Shown here one piece after another: positions 36,985 to 46,827 of a DNA stretch of 58,907 nucleotides. Source of the DNA: Candidatus Chlorobium antarcticum (GTDB lineage Bacteria; Bacteroidota; Chlorobiia; Chlorobiales; Chlorobiaceae); NCBI GenBank assembly GCA_030765725.1, contig JAVCDF010000009.1:1-58907 (forward strand), read 5' to 3'. Position numbers and translations under genes: made by a program. How positions within the stretch are numbered: position 1 is the stretch's first letter; each line of letters opens with the position of its first letter. The notes beneath the pieces were generated by a model, which saw only the letters and a program-made list of their open reading frames with translations, was not told the DNA's origin and did no database searches.

Positions 36985-38121
36985 ATGGCTGTTGAAATCA
37001 GGCTGGTTGGCACAAAGAAGGAGCGCAAAGAATTTATCAAGTTTCCCTGGAACATTTACTCTGAAGATCCTGAACTCAGAAAAAACTGGGTTCCTTCGGT
37101 CATTGTGGATTACATGAATACGCTCGATATCGAAGTGTTTCCCATGTATGAACATGCCGAGCTCGCCATGTTTACCGCCTGGAAAGACGGTGAGATGGCG
37201 GGAACCATTGCAGCAGTTGCTAACCACCGTCATCAGGAGTTTCATGGCGACAAGGTTGGTTTCTGGGGTTTTTTTGAGTGCATCAATGACCAAGATACCG
37301 CCAATGCGCTTTTCGCTGCTGCTGCAGTATGGCTGAATGCAAAAGGGCTCGACACCATGCGCGGCCCTGTGAGCCCCTCCATGAACGACCAGTGCGGCAT
37401 GCTGACCGAAGGGTTCGACACTCCTCCGGTGTTCCTGATGCCGTATAATCCTCCCTATTATAATGATCTAGTAAAGAATGCAGGCCATGGTGTCGGTCAG
37501 GAGCTTCTTGCCTGGTACATTGATCAGAAAATTATTGATATTGCCCGGCTGCGTAAAATTGCGGCGCATGTGATGAAGCGGGAGAAGCTGTCAATCCGGA
37601 CCCTCAACATGAAGGATTTCGACAATGAGATTGAGCTCATCCGCGATATTTACAACAAGGCGTGGGAAAATAACTGGGGATTTGTACCCATGACCGACAA
37701 GGAATTCAACTATCTTGCCAAAAACCTCAAGCCTATTGCTAACCCCCACTACATTTACTTTGTTGAAGACAGTGACGGCCGCACCATCGCGTTCTCCCTG
37801 TCACTTCCAGACATCAACCAGGCGCTACGCCATGTGAACGGAAATCCGTTTTCGCCATGGGGTTTTCTGAAATACCTCTGGTTCAGCCGCAACATCTCTA
37901 TGGTGAGAACCATTACCATGGGCGTGCTGCCCGAGTATCGGAACAAGGGGATTGACAGCATTCTTAATACACAGATTGCCGACTATGGTGGAAAGCATGG
38001 TGTGTTTGCCAGTGAAATGAGCTGGGTGCTCAAGGCGAACGAGGCCATGAGCAAGCTGGCAAAGGTGATTGGTGGGACGCCTTACAAGGAGTATGTCATT
38101 TACGAGAAGCGGATTGGCTGA
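36985..38121 (+). CDS. GNAT-superfamily N-acetyltransferase-like protein
   Basis: 378 residues. The C-terminal half holds the GNAT acetyl-CoA motif (MGVLPEYRNKGIDSIL at about 311-326) and the N-terminal half looks like a second, degenerate GNAT domain (KFPWNIYSEDP, RGPVSPSMNDQCGML). Substrate unknown. ATG 36985 has GGGAG nine bases upstream; the longer in-frame reading runs back through the terminator and the DUF2892 gene. Confidence 0.82.
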   Translation: MAVEIRLVGTKKERKEFIKFPWNIYSEDPELRKNWVPSVIVDYMNTLDIEVFPMYEHAELAMFTAWKDGEMAGTIAAVANHRHQEFHGDKVGFWGFFECINDQDTANALFAAAAVWLNAKGLDTMRGPVSPSMNDQCGMLTEGFDTPPVFLMPYNPPYYNDLVKNAGHGVGQELLAWYIDQKIIDIARLRKIAAHVMKREKLSIRTLNMKDFDNEIELIRDIYNKAWENNWGFVPMTDKEFNYLAKNLKPIANPHYIYFVEDSDGRTIAFSLSLPDINQALRHVNGNPFSPWGFLKYLWFSRNISMVRTITMGVLPEYRNKGIDSILNTQIADYGGKHGVFASEMSWVLKANEAMSKLAKVIGGTPYKEYVIYEKRIG

Positions 38122-38150
38122 GAGTTACTCTCCTGAATTTCGTTAAAACA

Positions 38151-38176
38151 GCAAAGGGGCCCGAGGGCCCCTTTGC
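38151..38176. terminator. Strong hairpin between convergent genes
   Basis: GCAAAGGGGCCC (38151-38162) and GGGCCCCTTTGC (38165-38176) form a perfect 12-bp stem with a GA centre. It lies between the convergent GNAT and porin genes. There is no T-run on either side, so it may act as a bidirectional barrier or end-protecting structure rather than a classic terminator. Confidence 0.6.
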
Positions 38177-38217
38177 GCTGTCACACACGACAACCTTGAA
38201 AGAACAATGGTAAAGCT

Positions 38218-38892
38218 TTAGAATGAGGCCATGAAGACGAGGCTTGATTTCTCGGAATCAGGATTGTACACATACGAAGCGGTGTAGCGGTCCTTTGATA
38301 CGGAAATGCCAGTGTTGACAACGGCAAATTTCTTGCCTTCTGCATCGCCGTAGTAGTCTTCGTCGCCTGCTCCAAGAACTGCCGACGCGGTGTAACCGTC
38401 CTTGTCATAGAACTGGTAGCCAGCTTCACAGTATGTTGCATTGCCATAGTCGTTTCCAGCCACAAAGACCGCAGCAAGCAGGCTCAGGTCGCCAAATTCT
38501 GCACCGGCGCTGACCTCAACGGAGCTGATACCGTCACTGCTGAAATCAAATGTTTTCGAGTTATTATCATCACTCACATCACTGTAACTGGTTACGGTGA
38601 TATTACCGGGGCCGAGCGGTACGGTAGCGAAAAGGTCAATTTCCTTGTAGCGAGATCCGCTGTTTTCAGATACTGCATACGAACCCCATGCACCAACCTG
38701 TACTCCGATTCCAGCGAATGTGTATGTCAGGCTCGGCTGGATGGCAGGTGAGCTGTCGAGCTCGGAGCCTCTCCATACATAGGTGCTGACAATGTCAGCG
38801 CCGATGTCAAAGCCTTCGTCTGCCATTGCTGTGCCTGAAAAACCTGTTGCGAGAAGTGCTGCAACGGTAAGAAATTTTGCGGTCTTTTTCAT
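38218..38892 (-). CDS. TorF-family putative outer-membrane porin
   Basis: 224 residues. A signal peptide (MKKTAKFLTVAALLATGFSG, cleaved near AMA) is followed by DEGFDIGADIVSTYVWRG, the opening characteristic of TIGR02001/Gcw_chp (TorF) putative porins, and then beta strands ending in Phe (FMASF). It lies downstream of amtB-glnB, so it may take part in nitrogen-compound uptake. That link is by position only. Confidence 0.83.
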   Translation of the reverse strand: MKKTAKFLTVAALLATGFSGTAMADEGFDIGADIVSTYVWRGSELDSSPAIQPSLTYTFAGIGVQVGAWGSYAVSENSGSRYKEIDLFATVPLGPGNITVTSYSDVSDDNNSKTFDFSSDGISSVEVSAGAEFGDLSLLAAVFVAGNDYGNATYCEAGYQFYDKDGYTASAVLGAGDEDYYGDAEGKKFAVVNTGISVSKDRYTASYVYNPDSEKSSLVFMASF

Positions 38893-38933
38893 TGGATTGT
38901 TCCTGTGTTTTTTTTGTTATGTGATTGTTCAGC

Positions 38934-38953
38934 GAGCCTCCGTTTGGAGGCTC
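38934..38953. terminator. Hairpin between glnB and the porin gene
   Basis: GAGCCTCC-GTTT-GGAGGCTC, an 8-bp perfect stem, 24 bases past the glnB stop. No T-run follows in the leftward direction, so read-through into the porin gene is plausible. Confidence 0.5.
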
Positions 38954-38977
38954 ACCGCTGTTGTTGTGAAAAAACAG

Positions 38978-39319
38978 TTAGCCTATGGCGTCAATTCCTT
39001 TTTCTTCGGTCCTGATCCTGATGCATTCGGGAAGGTCGAAGATGAAGATCTTGCCGTCACCGATTTCTCCGGTCTTTGCCCCCTTGATGATGGCATTGAT
39101 CGTTTTGTCGGCGTACTCTTCATTGACTCCTATTTCCAGCTTGAGCTTTTTCAGTAGGTTGATCTCGCTGGGCACTCCTCGGTAGACCTCGGTGTATCCG
39201 CCCTGTGAACCGCAGCCAAGTGCGTTGGTTACGGTCATTTTTCTGACTCCAACCTCGGCAAGCGCAGCCTTGACATCTGTCAGCTTGTGAGGCTGTATCA
39301 TTGCAATTATGTATTTCAT
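38978..39319 (-). CDS. glnB: P-II family nitrogen regulatory protein
   Basis: 113-residue trimeric signal protein that senses 2-oxoglutarate and ATP/ADP and controls partners such as Amt[21 protein letters not shown] opens it; Gln39 (GSQGG) for 2-oxoglutarate, [10 protein letters not shown] and RIRTEEKG are present. The T-loop reads [16 protein letters not shown]: position 51, the uridylylated Tyr of enterobacterial GlnB, is Ser. It follows amtB by 19 bases, the usual amtB-glnK/B pairing. ATG 39319 is chosen over a 22-residue extension. Confidence 0.93.
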   Translation of the reverse strand: MKYIIAMIQPHKLTDVKAALAEVGVRKMTVTNALGCGSQGGYTEVYRGVPSEINLLKKLKLEIGVNEEYADKTINAIIKGAKTGEIGDGKIFIFDLPECIRIRTEEKGIDAIG

Positions 39320-39338
39320 TCGATTTGCTCCGGTTGAT

Positions 39339-40676
39339 TTACTGTGTTGTGAATATTTCAAACCCGTAGTAGGCTTCTTCTTCATGCTCGGAAATGTCGA
39401 GGCCTTTCATCTCTTCTTCCCTCGAAACCCGAAGTATGCCGATGGCTTTCAGGATGCCGAAGAGGACAAGCATGGTACCAAAGCCCCAGAGAGGGATGAC
39501 GGTTGAACCGATCAGCTGTGCCATAAGGGGTTTACCTCCAAAGATTCCAGCTGCAATGCCACCCCAGATGCCGTTCAGCCCATGTACCGGCCATGCACCG
39601 ACAGGATCGTCAATCTTGAGCATGTCGAGCAGTTTGATGCCGGATACCACAAGAATGCCGCCGACAGCACCAATCATGAGCGCTTCATTGTAGTCAACCG
39701 CATCACAGTTTGCCGTGATTGCAACAAGTCCAGCTAGCATGCCGTTCAGGCCCATGGTGAGATCGGGCTTTTTGAAGAGTGCCCAGGCAAACATCATTGC
39801 CACAAACGCACCGGCTGTTGCTGCCAGAGTGGTGTTGGTTGCAATTATCATGACTGCTGCAGTATTATCGCCTCCGACAATTGCCAGCTGGCTGCCGGGG
39901 TTGAAGCCGTACCATCCGATAAGAAGGATGAAGACGCCAAGGGCACTGAGTGCAAGGTTGTGTCCGGGCATTGCATTGGGTTTGCCGTCAGCATTGAAAC
40001 GACCGAGCCGTGGTCCGAGAATGATCGCTCCTGCCAGACCTGCAAAACCGCCAAGTGCATGAACAACAAGTGAACCGGCAAAATCATGGAAGCCGAGGGT
40101 GTTGAGCCATCCGCCACCCCATTTCCACATTCCACTCATTGGGTAGACGAATGCAGTCAGTACTGCCGAATAGATAAGGTATGACTTGAACTGCATCCTT
40201 CCTGCTACTGCTCCTGAAACGATTGTGGCGGCAGTGGCGGCAAAAGCTACCTGAAAAAGGAAGTCAACAGCGGGGTGCAGTGCGCCAGCAGCAATTTCAG
40301 GTGAAGCGCTGCTAATGCCGAATCCTCCGAATCCGAACCAGCCACCTTCAAAAGCTGCACCGGGATACATGAGGCCGTATCCGATGAAGTAGAACAGGAT
40401 GGCGCCGATAGAAAGATCCATCAGGTTCTTGAACAGGATGTTGACCGTGTTCTTTGCGGCATTGAGTCCTGTTTCAACAAGTGCGAACCCGGCCTGCATG
40501 AACAGAACCAGTACGGCGCAGATGAAGAGAAAGAAGTTGTCAATCGCGTAGGCGTTGACTGCTTCTGCCGTTGGCCCTGCGGTTGCTTCAACCGCAAGAA
40601 GGTGCGGACTGAAGAGGGCAGCAGCCACAAGCAGGCCTGCGGAGAGGACTCCCGTTTTCAGTGTTAATCGTTTCAT
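39339..40676 (-). CDS. amtB: Ammonium transporter
   Basis: 445-residue Amt/MEP/Rh channel of the inner membrane. A signal-like N-terminus (1-28) precedes [35 protein letters not shown] holds the first pore His and [12 protein letters not shown] the second His region. Eleven hydrophobic helices are expected. The C-terminal tail ([15 protein letters not shown]) matches the P-II-responsive tail. It heads amtB-glnB; 257 bases of AT-rich sequence upstream carry its promoter. Confidence 0.95.
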   Translation of the reverse strand: MKRLTLKTGVLSAGLLVAAALFSPHLLAVEATAGPTAEAVNAYAIDNFFLFICAVLVLFMQAGFALVETGLNAAKNTVNILFKNLMDLSIGAILFYFIGYGLMYPGAAFEGGWFGFGGFGISSASPEIAAGALHPAVDFLFQVAFAATAATIVSGAVAGRMQFKSYLIYSAVLTAFVYPMSGMWKWGGGWLNTLGFHDFAGSLVVHALGGFAGLAGAIILGPRLGRFNADGKPNAMPGHNLALSALGVFILLIGWYGFNPGSQLAIVGGDNTAAVMIIATNTTLAATAGAFVAMMFAWALFKKPDLTMGLNGMLAGLVAITANCDAVDYNEALMIGAVGGILVVSGIKLLDMLKIDDPVGAWPVHGLNGIWGGIAAGIFGGKPLMAQLIGSTVIPLWGFGTMLVLFGILKAIGILRVSREEEMKGLDISEHEEEAYYGFEIFTTQ

Positions 40677-40729
40677 ACTGATGACTGTTTACTGTTTATT
40701 AAAAAGTTAAGGCATTTAGTGCGATGTAG

Positions 40730-40750
40730 GAAGTTCTTTAAGTAAACTTC
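40730..40750. promoter_or_regulatory. Inverted repeat upstream of amtB
   Basis: GAAGTT (40730-40735) and AACTTC (40745-40750) with a 9-base spacer, 54 bases upstream of the amtB start. A candidate operator for nitrogen control; no sigma-54 -24/-12 pair was found. The rest of the 257-base gap is AT-rich. Confidence 0.35.
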
Positions 40751-40933
40751 TGGCATAAAGGTAAATAAATAATATAAAAGAACAAATAAGTAATAAATGA
40801 TTAGAGAATTAATTCGGTTGACTGAAAAAATTAAGGTGCATTGAGCGGTTGTCGGATCTTGTTCTGTGTTCCAAGGGGTGGTACCTTACTGATATGTGAA
40901 ATGCTTTATTGGTAGGGCTTACACGGACCTTCT

Positions 40934-41353
40934 ATGAGAACCAACTCTATAGTACTGGCAAGCAGGGAGGAGGAGTGGGAAGCCCTTCTCTCATGGGTAG
41001 AGGCGTTTGCGCAATCCGAAGGGTACAGCAGTGATTTTCTTTCCGAATTGTTGTGTGCTATGAAAGAAGCGTTTGTCAATGCCCTTCATCATGGTAACCG
41101 TCATGACGAGAGGCTCCCTGTTACTGTGATGATGACTGCTCTTGGAATGGACGCAATAAAGGTTCTGATTGTTGAAGTTCGCGACTGTGGGAATGGGTTC
41201 TGTCTTGAGGATATTTCGGATCCGACTGAGGAGCAATTCCTTCACTGTTCTTCGGGGCGGGGAATGTATATTATAAAGAGTATTGCTGAGGTTGATGGCA
41301 TTGAATGCCATGACGATGGATGTAGTCTCAAACTTCGTTTTGCCCCTTTTTGA
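40934..41353 (+). CDS. RsbW-like ATP-binding protein (GHKL serine kinase / anti-sigma type)
   Basis: 139 residues, a lone HATPase domain. N box [13 protein letters not shown] near 43-55, G1 box VRDCGNGF near 84-91 and G2 box [11 protein letters not shown] near 106-116 are intact. Such proteins phosphorylate STAS antagonists or bind sigma factors. A STAS protein is encoded at 23645-24196 and an ECF-like sigma at 2359-2781, but neither is adjacent. Its stop lies 31 bases before the pgi start. Confidence 0.87.
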   Translation: MRTNSIVLASREEEWEALLSWVEAFAQSEGYSSDFLSELLCAMKEAFVNALHHGNRHDERLPVTVMMTALGMDAIKVLIVEVRDCGNGFCLEDISDPTEEQFLHCSSGRGMYIIKSIAEVDGIECHDDGCSLKLRFAPF

Positions 41354-41384
41354 CCCCAACCCTGTAAAACAGGAAACGCCTATT

Positions 41385-43028
41385 ATGATGGATCTTTCAC
41401 GAAGCGCTGCATGGAGCGCTCTGGTATCACATAAACATGAAGTTGAGAACCTTCATATGAGAGATATGTTCTCCTCTGACCTTCATCGTTTTGAGCGATT
41501 ATCAATTCAGTGGAAAGGTCTGCTACTTGATTATTCAAAGAATCGGGTGACCCCGAAAACCATGGATCTGCTGATGGAGCTTGCGCGACAGGCAGGGTTA
41601 GAGGAACGACGCGATTCAATGTTCCGTGGGGACGCCATTAACTTTACGGAAAACCGCTCTGTACTTCATACTGCTCTTCGTCGTCCTCCAGGTGAAAGCA
41701 TGAGGGTTGACGGTCTTGATGTTCCTGCGGCTGTTGCTGCTGTTCTTCACCAGATGAAGGAGTTTACGGGCAGGGTTATTTCGGGCGAATGGAAGGGGTA
41801 TACGGGAAAGCGAATTACTGATGTTGTCAATATTGGTATCGGTGGTTCTGATCTTGGCCCATGCATGGTTGCCGAATCACTCAAACCTTTCGCACATGAC
41901 GGAATTCGGGTTCATTTCGTTTCAAATATAGATGGTACGCACATTGCCGAAACCCTTAAGTCGCTCAACGCTGAGAGCACTCTGTTTGTTGTGGCTTCGA
42001 AAACATTTACTACGCAGGAGACCCTGACCAATGCCATGTCGGCTCGGGAGTGGTTCCTTAGCCGCGCTCTCAAGCCGGAGCACATTGCGCTCCATTTTGT
42101 TGCGGTGTCAACAAACCGCGAGAAGGTTCAGGAGTTCGGCATTGATGTGGCAAATATGTTTGAGTTCTGGGACTGGGTTGGCGGTCGCTACTCACTCTGG
42201 TCGGCTATCGGGCTATCCATTGCGCTGTATCTTGGTTTTGACGCCTTTATGGAGCTTCTTTCAGGAGCCTATGCAATGGATCGGCATTTCACCGAAGAGC
42301 CGCTGGAGAGCAATATCCCGGTTATTCTTGCAATGCTTGGAGTGTGGTACAATAATTTCTTTGATGTTCATTCACACGCTGTTATTCCTTATGATCAGTA
42401 CCTTCACCGTTTCCCTGCATATCTGCAGCAGCTTGATATGGAGAGCAACGGCAAGCGAGTGAACCGCCTTGGCAAAACGGTTGAGTATGCTACCGGCCCA
42501 GTAATCTGGGGTGAGCCTGGAACCAATTCACAGCATGCCTTTTTCCAGCTTCTCCATCAGGGAACCGGATTCATTCCGGCTGATTTCATGCTGCCGCTGA
42601 AGACCCAGAACCCCCTTGGGGAGCATCATGACATTCTTGCCGCTAACTGTTTTGCTCAGACCGAAGCGCTGATGAAAGGGAAAAACGAGCAGGAGGTTCG
42701 TGAGGAGCTGACTGCTGCAGGACTTTCAAGCGACACGATTGCCGAGCTTCTGCCGCATAAGGTGTTCCCCGGTAACCGACCGACGAATTCCCTTGTTTTC
42801 AATGAGCTTGATCCGTTCATGCTTGGTGCACTGGTTGCTATGTATGAACACAAGGTCTTTGTTCAGGGTGTGGTGTGGCAGATCAATTCCTTCGACCAGT
42901 GGGGTGTGGAGCTGGGTAAACAGCTTGCAAAGGCAATTCTGCCTGAGTTGCAGGGGGGAGAGGAGATTGATTCACATGACTCTTCGACCAATGCGCTTAT
43001 TGAAGCTTTCAGGCAGGTAAGGGCATAG
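41385..43028 (+). CDS. pgi: Glucose-6-phosphate isomerase
   Basis: 547 residues, full-length for the eukaryote/E. coli type. [47 protein letters not shown] and the C-terminal [13 protein letters not shown] (PROSITE-type signature) are present. ATG 41385 has AGGA ten bases upstream; a longer reading lies inside the RsbW-like gene. It interconverts glucose 6-phosphate and fructose 6-phosphate, linking gluconeogenesis to polyglucose storage. Confidence 0.95.
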   Translation: MMDLSRSAAWSALVSHKHEVENLHMRDMFSSDLHRFERLSIQWKGLLLDYSKNRVTPKTMDLLMELARQAGLEERRDSMFRGDAINFTENRSVLHTALRRPPGESMRVDGLDVPAAVAAVLHQMKEFTGRVISGEWKGYTGKRITDVVNIGIGGSDLGPCMVAESLKPFAHDGIRVHFVSNIDGTHIAETLKSLNAESTLFVVASKTFTTQETLTNAMSAREWFLSRALKPEHIALHFVAVSTNREKVQEFGIDVANMFEFWDWVGGRYSLWSAIGLSIALYLGFDAFMELLSGAYAMDRHFTEEPLESNIPVILAMLGVWYNNFFDVHSHAVIPYDQYLHRFPAYLQQLDMESNGKRVNRLGKTVEYATGPVIWGEPGTNSQHAFFQLLHQGTGFIPADFMLPLKTQNPLGEHHDILAANCFAQTEALMKGKNEQEVREELTAAGLSSDTIAELLPHKVFPGNRPTNSLVFNELDPFMLGALVAMYEHKVFVQGVVWQINSFDQWGVELGKQLAKAILPELQGGEEIDSHDSSTNALIEAFRQVRA

Positions 43029-43055
43029 AACAGCAGTTCTTCCAGCCAGTAGATC

Positions 43056-44072
43056 TCATTCTACTATGAATCTTGTGAGGTTCGGGCTTCTTGTAATGGT
43101 TCCTGTGCTGTCGATAAGGATGAAGGCTGCGGTTGTGTCGCGCATGACGACAGAAAGCGACTTTTTGGGGCCAAGAATGAAAAAGGCGGTTGCGTAGGCA
43201 TCCGCCTTTGCGGGATCAACGGAGAAGACGGTTGAGCTTTTCATTCCTCTGGCCGGCCATCCCGTTTTGAGGTCGATAATGTGATGGTACCGTTTTCCCT
43301 GCCAGACAAAATAGTTTTCGTACCCTCCGCTTGTTGCAATCCCGCACGGCCTCTTTATCCTGAATCTGACGACCGGCGTATTGTTTTTCTGGTCAGGATT
43401 CTGAATGCCTGATGTCCATGCTTCACCGCCCTTGTTTCCATGCACAAAAAGGTCGCCTCCTGCATCGATGATGTAGTTGGTTATGCCTCTTTTTTCAAGG
43501 ATCAGGCCGGCCTGTTTTGCTGCATAGCCTTTCCCGATACCGCCAAACCCGATTCTCATCCCTTTTTTGCCCAGAAAGAGTGTCATCGCAGTGCGATTAG
43601 TTTCAACCTCCCGCCAGTTGACAAGCTTCAGTGCACTGGTTACGCTGTCTTGCGTGGGCGGGCGCTTGCGGTGGCGAATGTTCCAGAGCCTGCCCAGGGG
43701 AAGAAAGGTGCAGTCAAATGCGCCGCCCGTGTGCTCTGAAATACTCATTGCGAGATCCGTTACAGCAAGAATGTCGGGGGTGATGGGTACTGGTGATTCT
43801 CCTGCGCGGCGTGTAACTTCGGATACAGGGCTCTCTTCAATCCATTCACTCAGCTGTGATTCAAGCCGGGCAATTTCACGGAATGCCTCTTTGTATGACT
43901 GCCTGACGCTGTCTTCTGGAATGGATGTAACAGCCGATTTGAACTTGAAAACAGTGCCCATGAGCACTTTCTCCTGCTCATAGAGCCTTACAGGCTGTTC
44001 TTTGGGAGTGCAGGAAAGGAGTGCCGTGAGCGACAGCACAACCAGTAAAATATGGCGGAATAGGTGAGCCAT
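43056..44072 (-). CDS. apbE: FAD:protein FMN transferase (ApbE)
   Basis: 338-residue lipoprotein: lipobox LLSC with lipidated Cys21. It covalently attaches FMN to Thr/Ser in target proteins such as RnfD and RnfG. MGTVFKFK at about 38-45, GGIGKGYAAKQAG, IDAGGDLFVHGNKGG and TSGGYENYF are family marks. It follows rnfA by 43 bases on the same strand, so it is very likely the flavinylation enzyme for this Rnf complex. Confidence 0.94.
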   Translation of the reverse strand: MAHLFRHILLVVLSLTALLSCTPKEQPVRLYEQEKVLMGTVFKFKSAVTSIPEDSVRQSYKEAFREIARLESQLSEWIEESPVSEVTRRAGESPVPITPDILAVTDLAMSISEHTGGAFDCTFLPLGRLWNIRHRKRPPTQDSVTSALKLVNWREVETNRTAMTLFLGKKGMRIGFGGIGKGYAAKQAGLILEKRGITNYIIDAGGDLFVHGNKGGEAWTSGIQNPDQKNNTPVVRFRIKRPCGIATSGGYENYFVWQGKRYHHIIDLKTGWPARGMKSSTVFSVDPAKADAYATAFFILGPKKSLSVVMRDTTAAFILIDSTGTITRSPNLTRFIVE

Positions 44073-44115
44073 AGCTGTTATTGGCGTGCTGACCCGGGCA
44101 AGGAGGGAGTAGAGA

Positions 44116-44694
44116 TTATTTTACGAGACCTGAAAAGCCCATGAATGCGAGCGAAAGGATTGCCGCTGAAATAAGGCCTATGGGTACATTTTTGAAAGGG
44201 CCAGGAATATCGGCATCCTCAAGCTTTTCTCGGATGCCGGCAAAAATCACAATGGCGAGAACAAAACCGATTGCCGAGAAGAAGGCAAAAACTACCGACA
44301 TGACCAGTGAGTATTTGTCCTGAATGGCAATGAGAGCAACACCAAGGATTGCGCAGTTTGTGGTGATAAGCGGAAGGTAGATGCCCAGCGCATTGTAGAG
44401 CGATTTGCTGACTTTCTTCAGAACAATTTCAACCAGCTGGACGAGTGAAGCAATCACAAGAATGTACATGACCGTCTGCATGAACTCAATCTTGAAGGGT
44501 ACCAGCACGCCGTAATAGAGCACATAGGTGATGGCTGTTGCAAGGGTCATCACAAAGGTGACTGCAAAGCCCATGCCGAGTGCAGTGTCTATTTTTTTTG
44601 AGACACCAAGGTAGGGGCAGATGCCGAGAAAGCGGGCAAAGACAACATTGTTGACAAAAACCGCGCTGACAATAACGAGTAGATATTCAGCCAT
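44116..44694 (-). CDS. rnfA: Electron transport complex subunit RnfA
   Basis: 192-residue integral membrane subunit with six hydrophobic segments. [21 protein letters not shown] near the start matches RnfA/NqrE, including the conserved Cys that, with RnfE, is thought to hold an intramembrane iron site; [18 protein letters not shown] follows near the C-terminus. Its start overlaps the rnfE stop by one base. Confidence 0.95.
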   Translation of the reverse strand: MAEYLLVIVSAVFVNNVVFARFLGICPYLGVSKKIDTALGMGFAVTFVMTLATAITYVLYYGVLVPFKIEFMQTVMYILVIASLVQLVEIVLKKVSKSLYNALGIYLPLITTNCAILGVALIAIQDKYSLVMSVVFAFFSAIGFVLAIVIFAGIREKLEDADIPGPFKNVPIGLISAAILSLAFMGFSGLVK

Positions 44695-45296
44695 CAGTTA
44701 ACTCCTCTTTTCTTTTCAAGTGCGTTCATCAGGGCGATTATGGCTCCCAGTCCGGCAAAAGCGCCGGGAGGTAGAGCAAAGACAAGCAGCGGGGTGCCGT
44801 CTTCACCGATAAGGGGCATGTTGAAAATGGTCCCGCTTCCGAGCACTTCTCGGATTGATGCAAGCGCAAGAAGAGCAAGGGTAAAGCCAATTCCCATTCC
44901 GATACCGTCAAGCAGTGAATACCAGACGCCCGAACGGCTGGCGAAGGCCTCTGCGCGTCCAAGAATCATGCAGTTGACCACAATAAGCGGAATGAAGATT
45001 CCGAGCGACTGGTTCAGTTCAGGCGAAAATGCCTTGATGAGCATGTCGACTATTGTGACGAATGTAGCGATGATAAGAACGAACGAGGGTATGCGTACGG
45101 TATCGGGAATCATTTTTGAGGTCATTGAAATGACCACATTTGATCCTATCAACACAAAGGTGGTGGCAAGGCCCATGCCGAGTCCGTTGACCGCCGTTGT
45201 GGTAACAGCCAGGACAGGACAGAGCCCGAGGAGCATCTTTGTGACGGGGTTCTCTTTTATGAACCCTCTTGTCAGGGTGTTGATTGCTTCGTTCAT
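44694..45296 (-). CDS. rnfE: Electron transport complex subunit RnfE
   Basis: 200-residue membrane subunit homologous to RnfA/Nqr[24 protein letters not shown] (with the conserved Cys) and [15 protein letters not shown] are family marks. It overlaps rnfG by four bases. Confidence 0.95.
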   Translation of the reverse strand: MNEAINTLTRGFIKENPVTKMLLGLCPVLAVTTTAVNGLGMGLATTFVLIGSNVVISMTSKMIPDTVRIPSFVLIIATFVTIVDMLIKAFSPELNQSLGIFIPLIVVNCMILGRAEAFASRSGVWYSLLDGIGMGIGFTLALLALASIREVLGSGTIFNMPLIGEDGTPLLVFALPPGAFAGLGAIIALMNALEKKRGVN

Positions 45297-45838
45297 TGTG
45301 CGGCGGTGTTAGGGTATTGCTGATTGATATGTTCAAGTCCGCGGTGAACCGCATCGGTTATGGCGCGTGAAGAAATGGTGGCTGCTGTCAGTTCATCAAC
45401 GAATCCTCCATCTTTGTGGACTTTCCAGATTGGGCCTTCAAGGGTTTTGCCTTTGAACTGCTCCCTGAATTTTGGCTTGCTGATTTTGTCGCCAAGGCCG
45501 GGTGTCTCGTTAGTGTAGATGACCTTATAGTCAATGATGGTGTGGTCGGGCTCGACGGCAAGGATGATTTCAATTTTCCCGCTGTAGCCTTTTTCTGTGG
45601 ATGATTTGACGGCTATTCCTTTCAGTTTACCCTCTGTGTCGCGGGCTTCAAAAAACGAGGTCTCTCCAGCCGTGATGGTTCTCAGGCTGTCGAGCGGAAA
45701 GGGAAATACCTCCTCAATTGCGCGTCTTTCCATAAGCGCCTTTGCTTGGGCAATAGGCTCTCTGGTAATGTCGTCAACGAATGCCAGAAGCGAAGCGCTG
45801 ATCAGGCCGACGATGGTAAGAATAATGATTGGTCTCAT
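45293..45838 (-). CDS. rnfG: Electron transport complex subunit RnfG, flavin-carrying
   Basis: 181 residues: one N-terminal membrane helix and a periplasmic FMN-binding domain. The ApbE target motif reads DELTAAT, with the flavin-accepting Thr154 (canonical DxxSGAT). TPGLGDKIS at 112-120 is the family mark. Shares four bases with both rnfD and rnfE. Confidence 0.93.
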   Translation of the reverse strand: MRPIIILTIVGLISASLLAFVDDITREPIAQAKALMERRAIEEVFPFPLDSLRTITAGETSFFEARDTEGKLKGIAVKSSTEKGYSGKIEIILAVEPDHTIIDYKVIYTNETPGLGDKISKPKFREQFKGKTLEGPIWKVHKDGGFVDELTAATISSRAITDAVHRGLEHINQQYPNTAAQ

Positions 45839-46809
45839 GCTGTAGTAAGGGACTGTTGTTTTTTTGCTTTAATCTCGTCAAGATCCCATTTGTCAAGCAG
45901 AGGGACTAATGAGTTCATGATGAGGATGGCAAAGGAGACGCCTTCAGGATAACCGCCCCAGAGCCGGATAACGGCAGTCAGAAGACCGCAGCCAATGCCG
46001 AAAAGCAGCTGTCCTCTCAGTGAAAGAGGGCTGGTGACCATGTCGGTAGCCATAAAGAATGCTCCGAGAACAAGGCCACCAGTCAGAAAATGAAACAGGG
46101 GTGAAGCATAGGTGGTTGGATCAATCAGGTAAAAAATCCCTGTGAACACCAGTGTGCTTCCAATGAACGAGAGCGGAATGGAGACTGTGATGTAGCGTTT
46201 GTAGAACAGCCATGCTGCACCAATCAGGAGGGCCAGAACAGAGGTTTCGCCTAGGCTGCCACCGGTTTTTCCAAGTAGGGCGTCCATATAGCTGAAGCTG
46301 GAGAGTGCAGCCATGCCATCTGTTTTCAGAATGCCAAGCGGCGATGCGGCTGTCTGCATGTCGACCGAAAATGGTACTGTCCAGCTGGTCATGGCAACAG
46401 GGAACGATATGAGCAGAAAAACTCGTGCAACAAGGGCTGGATTGAAGATGTTGTAACCGAGGCCGCCAAAGAGATGCTTTGTTACCACAATGGCGACGAA
46501 GGCCCCAACGACAACCATCCAGAGCGGAAGGCCGGAGGGTACATTAAGGGCAAGCAAGAGACCTGTGACAAAGGCGCTGCCGTCAAGGCAGGAGTCGGGC
46601 TTTTTGCGGATTTTGTCGGTCAGCCATTCAAAACCGACTGATGCTGCTATGGCTGTTATGGTAACAAGAAGAGCAGGTATGCCGAAATAGTAGACCGACA
46701 TGGCTGTTGCCGGTAGAAGAGCGAGGGCAACATTGTACATGACCGATTCTATCGAGTCTTTCGACCGGACAAACGGTGCGTACGATACTTTTAGCTTTAC
46801 GGGTTCCAT
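45835..46809 (-). CDS. rnfD: Electron transport complex subunit RnfD
   Basis: 324-residue membrane subunit with about ten helices. [16 protein letters not shown] and SFPVAMTSW match RnfD/NqrB. The flavinylation site, SQATPL in the E. coli homologue, reads TAASPL at 153-158, so Ser156 stands where Thr normally carries [14 protein letters not shown]-type sequence ([10 protein letters not shown]) and [10 protein letters not shown] lie near the C-terminus. Confidence 0.94.
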   Translation of the reverse strand: MEPVKLKVSYAPFVRSKDSIESVMYNVALALLPATAMSVYYFGIPALLVTITAIAASVGFEWLTDKIRKKPDSCLDGSAFVTGLLLALNVPSGLPLWMVVVGAFVAIVVTKHLFGGLGYNIFNPALVARVFLLISFPVAMTSWTVPFSVDMQTAASPLGILKTDGMAALSSFSYMDALLGKTGGSLGETSVLALLIGAAWLFYKRYITVSIPLSFIGSTLVFTGIFYLIDPTTYASPLFHFLTGGLVLGAFFMATDMVTSPLSLRGQLLFGIGCGLLTAVIRLWGGYPEGVSFAILIMNSLVPLLDKWDLDEIKAKKQQSLTTA

Positions 46810-46827
46810 GTGTTGAGGGTAATGCGG

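Noticed and set aside
40680-40930. Sigma-54 promoter upstream of amtB
   Set aside because: A TGGCA occurs on the plus strand, but no -24/-12 pair with proper spacing faces amtB.
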